DNA from: Oscillospiraceae bacterium
GTDB lineage: Bacteria; Bacillota; Clostridia; UBA1381
Direction: 5' to 3'
DNA: 6,721 bases
NCBI GenBank assembly: GCA_022508725.1
Contig: JAFLUR010000126.1
Span: 1 to 6,721, forward strand
Under the pieces are notes generated by a model. The model ran no database searches. It saw nothing but the letters and a program-made list of their open reading frames with translations, and was not told the origin of the DNA. A program made the position numbers and the translations under genes. Position 1 is the stretch's first letter. The number at the start of each line of letters is the position of its first letter. This document shows, piece by piece, positions 4,899-6,721 of this stretch.

Positions 4899-4927
4899 TT
4901 GCGAAATTTTATAAATTAAAGTATAAT
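4899..4927 (+). promoter_or_regulatory. Promoter of ychF
   Basis: TTGCGA (4899-4904), 17 bases, TATAAT (4922-4927), with a second TATAAT at 4931-4936. It diverges from the ppa promoter; the two -35 boxes are 17 bases apart, so one regulator could affect both. The leader before ATG 5030 would be about 95 bases. Confidence 0.65.
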
Positions 4928-5029
4928 GTATATAATGGGGCTGTTTGCTTATATTGAGTATGAGGCGGAATTTTGGGAAATATGCGGAAATATCCGGCGA
5001 ATACGGATGTGAAAGGATGAAAACAAACA

Positions 5030-6124
5030 ATGAAACTCGGAATAGTAGGACTGCCGAATGTCGGCAAATCAACGCTTTTTAACGCGATAACACAGGCGGG
5101 GGCGGAATCGGCGAATTATCCGTTCTGCACGATAGAGCCGAATGTGGGAACGGTAGCGGTCCCGGACGAAAGACTCGATACGCTTGCGCGTATGTACAAT
5201 CCCCGCAAGGTCACGCCGGCGGTAATAGAGTTTGTCGATATTGCGGGGCTCGTAAAGGGCGCGAGCAAGGGAGAGGGACTCGGCAACAAGTTCCTTTCGC
5301 ATATCCGTGAGGTTGACGCGGTGGTTCATGTGGTAAGATGCTTTGAGGACGAAAACATCACTCATGTCGAAGGAAGCATAGACCCTCTCAGGGATATCGA
5401 AACGATAAATCTCGAGCTTGTTTTTGCCGACATAGAGATGACAGAAAGGCGTATCGAACGCACGAAAAAGGCGATGAAAGGAGATAAGAGCCTTGCCGCG
5501 GAGGCGGAGCTGCTGGAGCGGGTAAAAAAGCATCTTGAAGAGGGAAAGCCCGCGCGGGGACTCGAATATACGAAGGAAGAGGCGGCGATAATGAAGGATA
5601 TCGCGCTTTTGACTCTCAAACCGATGATATACGCGGCGAATGTCGCGGAGGACGATTTTTCGAAGGGATTTGAAAACAACCGTTATGTGAATGACGTCAA
5701 AAAGCTTGCCCAAAGCGAAAATTCCCGGCTTATGTGTGTTTCGGCAAAGATAGAGGAGGAAATAGCCGAGCTTGACAAGGAGGAAAAAGCGGCGTTTCTG
5801 GCGGATCTCGGCATGGAGGAATCGGGTCTTGACAGGCTGATAAAGGCAAGCTACAATCTTTTGGGGCTTATCAGCTATCTGACGGCGGGAGAGCCCGAGG
5901 TGAGGGCATGGACCATCACAAACGGAACGAAAGCTCCTCAGGCGGCGGGAAAAATTCATACCGATTTTGAGCGCGGATTTATACGCGCGGAGGTCGTCGC
6001 TTACGATGATCTCATAAAGTCCGGCTCCATGACGGCGGCAAGGGATGCGGGTCTTGTAAGGTCGGAGGGAAAGGAGTATGTCATGAAAGACGGGGATATT
6101 GTATTGTTCAGATTCAACGTGTAG
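5030..6124 (+). CDS. ychF: Redox-responsive ATPase/GTPase YchF (Obg-related, OLA1 family)
   Basis: 364 residues, the normal length for this universally conserved family. The P-loop GLPNVGKS is at residues 7-14, an NYPFCTIEPN switch I region at 29-38, and the G3 motif DIAGLVKGASKGEG at 70-83. A charged helical insertion (about 128-180) forms the coiled-coil domain. The G4 position reads NVAED (204-208) instead of NKxD, the change that in this family goes with ATP rather than GTP preference. The C-terminal TGS domain covers about 281-363 (AWTITNGTKAPQAAGKIHTD...). Family members bind ribosomes and are tied to stress and translation control. The start is ATG 5030, with AAAGGA at 5012-5017, a rather long 12-base spacing. 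A long minus-strand frame overlaps the whole gene but has no support of its own. The next gene is 78 bases downstream on the same strand with no strong terminator between. Confidence 0.97.
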   Translation: MKLGIVGLPNVGKSTLFNAITQAGAESANYPFCTIEPNVGTVAVPDERLDTLARMYNPRKVTPAVIEFVDIAGLVKGASKGEGLGNKFLSHIREVDAVVHVVRCFEDENITHVEGSIDPLRDIETINLELVFADIEMTERRIERTKKAMKGDKSLAAEAELLERVKKHLEEGKPARGLEYTKEEAAIMKDIALLTLKPMIYAANVAEDDFSKGFENNRYVNDVKKLAQSENSRLMCVSAKIEEEIAELDKEEKAAFLADLGMEESGLDRLIKASYNLLGLISYLTAGEPEVRAWTITNGTKAPQAAGKIHTDFERGFIRAEVVAYDDLIKSGSMTAARDAGLVRSEGKEYVMKDGDIVLFRFNV

Positions 6125-6202
6125 CGGGCAGGAACGAAGATGTGCGGTTATCCTCAAAATAAAGCGAGCGGGCTTTAAATAAAAGAACGGGGAGGAATGT
6201 AT

Positions 6203-6721
6203 ATGCCGGCGGAGAAAATACTTATAGTGGACGATGACAAAAATATTGTGGAGCTGATAAAGCTCTATCTTGAAAAGGAGAACTACAGAACGGCGGAGGC
6301 GTATGACGGGAAAGAGGCGGTTTTGAAATTCCGTTCCGAAAAACCGGCGCTCGTGATACTCGATCTCATGCTGCCGGAAATGAACGGCAATCAGGTATGC
6401 AGAGAGATAACAAAGAATGATAATGTTCCGATTATAATGCTTACGGCAAAAGGAGAGATCATAGATAAAATGATCGGGTTTGAGCTCGGAGCGGACGATT
6501 ATATCGTAAAGCCGTTCGATCCGCGTGAGCTTGTGGCGAGGGTAAAGGCGGTCCTAAAGCGCACCGTTGTGGTAAATGCGGCAAACGACAGGATAATGGA
6601 GTGTGACAATCTTAAAATAAATATGACGAATTATGAGCTTAAAATATCGGGAAAGCCGATAGAGATGCCGCCCAAGGAGCTGGAGCTTCTGTATTATCTC
6701 GCGTCAAATCCGAACAGGGTG
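6203..6721 (+). CDS. OmpR/PhoB-family response regulator, N-terminal part (cut by window edge)
   Basis: The visible part is 173 codons and stays open to the last base. Start ATG 6203 has GGAGG (6191-6195) 7 bases upstream; an in-frame ATG at 6197 is too close to it. Residues 5-118 form a receiver domain: acidic pocket D10-D12 (ILIVDDDKN), phosphorylation site D54 (DLMLPEMNG), T81 (IIMLTAK) and K103 (VKPF). After a linker, residues about 134-173 (CDNLKINMTNYELKISGKPI, PPKELELLYYLASNPNRV) are the start of the winged-helix DNA-binding domain of the OmpR/PhoB type, in which the helix after the PPKE segment follows the N-terminal beta strands. The protein would be phosphorylated by a sensor histidine kinase, probably encoded just beyond the window, and act as a transcription factor. 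Its regulon cannot be told from this fragment. The gap from ychF holds only a 6-bp hairpin (6160-6177), so read-through from ychF is possible. Confidence 0.95.
   Translation, partial: MPAEKILIVDDDKNIVELIKLYLEKENYRTAEAYDGKEAVLKFRSEKPALVILDLMLPEMNGNQVCREITKNDNVPIIMLTAKGEIIDKMIGFELGADDYIVKPFDPRELVARVKAVLKRTVVVNAANDRIMECDNLKINMTNYELKISGKPIEMPPKELELLYYLASNPNRV

Noticed and set aside
5069..6157. 362-codon open frame on the minus strand covering almost all of ychF
   Set aside because: It lies antisense to a fully recognisable, conserved ychF gene. Its translation is rich in Arg, His and Tyr with no domain-like pattern, and it has no ribosome binding site of its own. Codon bias of ychF explains the open frame.
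6160..6177. Terminator between ychF and the response regulator
   Set aside because: The stem is only 6 bp with no T run after it, so termination is not supported.

Overview
The window looks like a piece of a Clostridia-type Firmicutes chromosome, probably from a plant-fibre or pectin degrader of gut or similar origin. Strong AGGAGG-type ribosome binding sites, consensus TTGnnn-N17-TATAAT promoters, AT-rich spacers and a secreted rhamnogalacturonan lyase carrying a copper-amine-oxidase-N-like C-terminal domain all point that way. I cannot name the species.

Layout. Positions 1-173 (minus) hold the first 57 codons of a secreted protein cut by the window edge, with a clear promoter at 245-273. 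Positions 174-1057 contain no convincing protein gene but are not empty. They hold two tandem paralogous small RNA candidates on the minus strand (about 400-488 and 583-667), a 14-bp-arm AT-rich palindrome (778-823), a short AT hairpin (847-870) and a GC-richer foldable element on the plus strand (870-951) with some c-di-GMP-I riboswitch-like motifs. A perfect-spacing promoter (1008-1036) then drives a small AT-rich coiled-coil gene (1058-1396, plus). This is closed by a strong bidirectional terminator (1418-1461), which also serves the convergent gene on the other side.

Positions 1580-4180 (minus) encode a secreted PL11-family rhamnogalacturonan lyase. Upstream of it on the same strand is a family I inorganic pyrophosphatase (4244-4774). 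The pyrophosphatase promoter diverges from that of ychF (5030-6124, plus), a conserved P-loop ATPase/GTPase. After a 78-base gap comes an OmpR/PhoB-type response regulator (6203-6721, plus) that runs off the window.

How it fits together. The two secreted proteins fit an extracellular polysaccharide-degrading lifestyle: PL11 cuts the rhamnogalacturonan I backbone, and the partner at the left edge is unidentified. ppa, ychF and the response regulator are ordinary cellular genes. The most interesting part is the AT-rich stretch between the two secreted-protein genes. The two small RNA candidates share an almost invariant 34-base segment ending in a CCACCAC motif, while the 5' and 3' stem-loops on either side differ in sequence yet both still pair. 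That is the architecture expected of a multicopy regulatory sRNA family with a conserved unpaired seed; I do not recognise the family.
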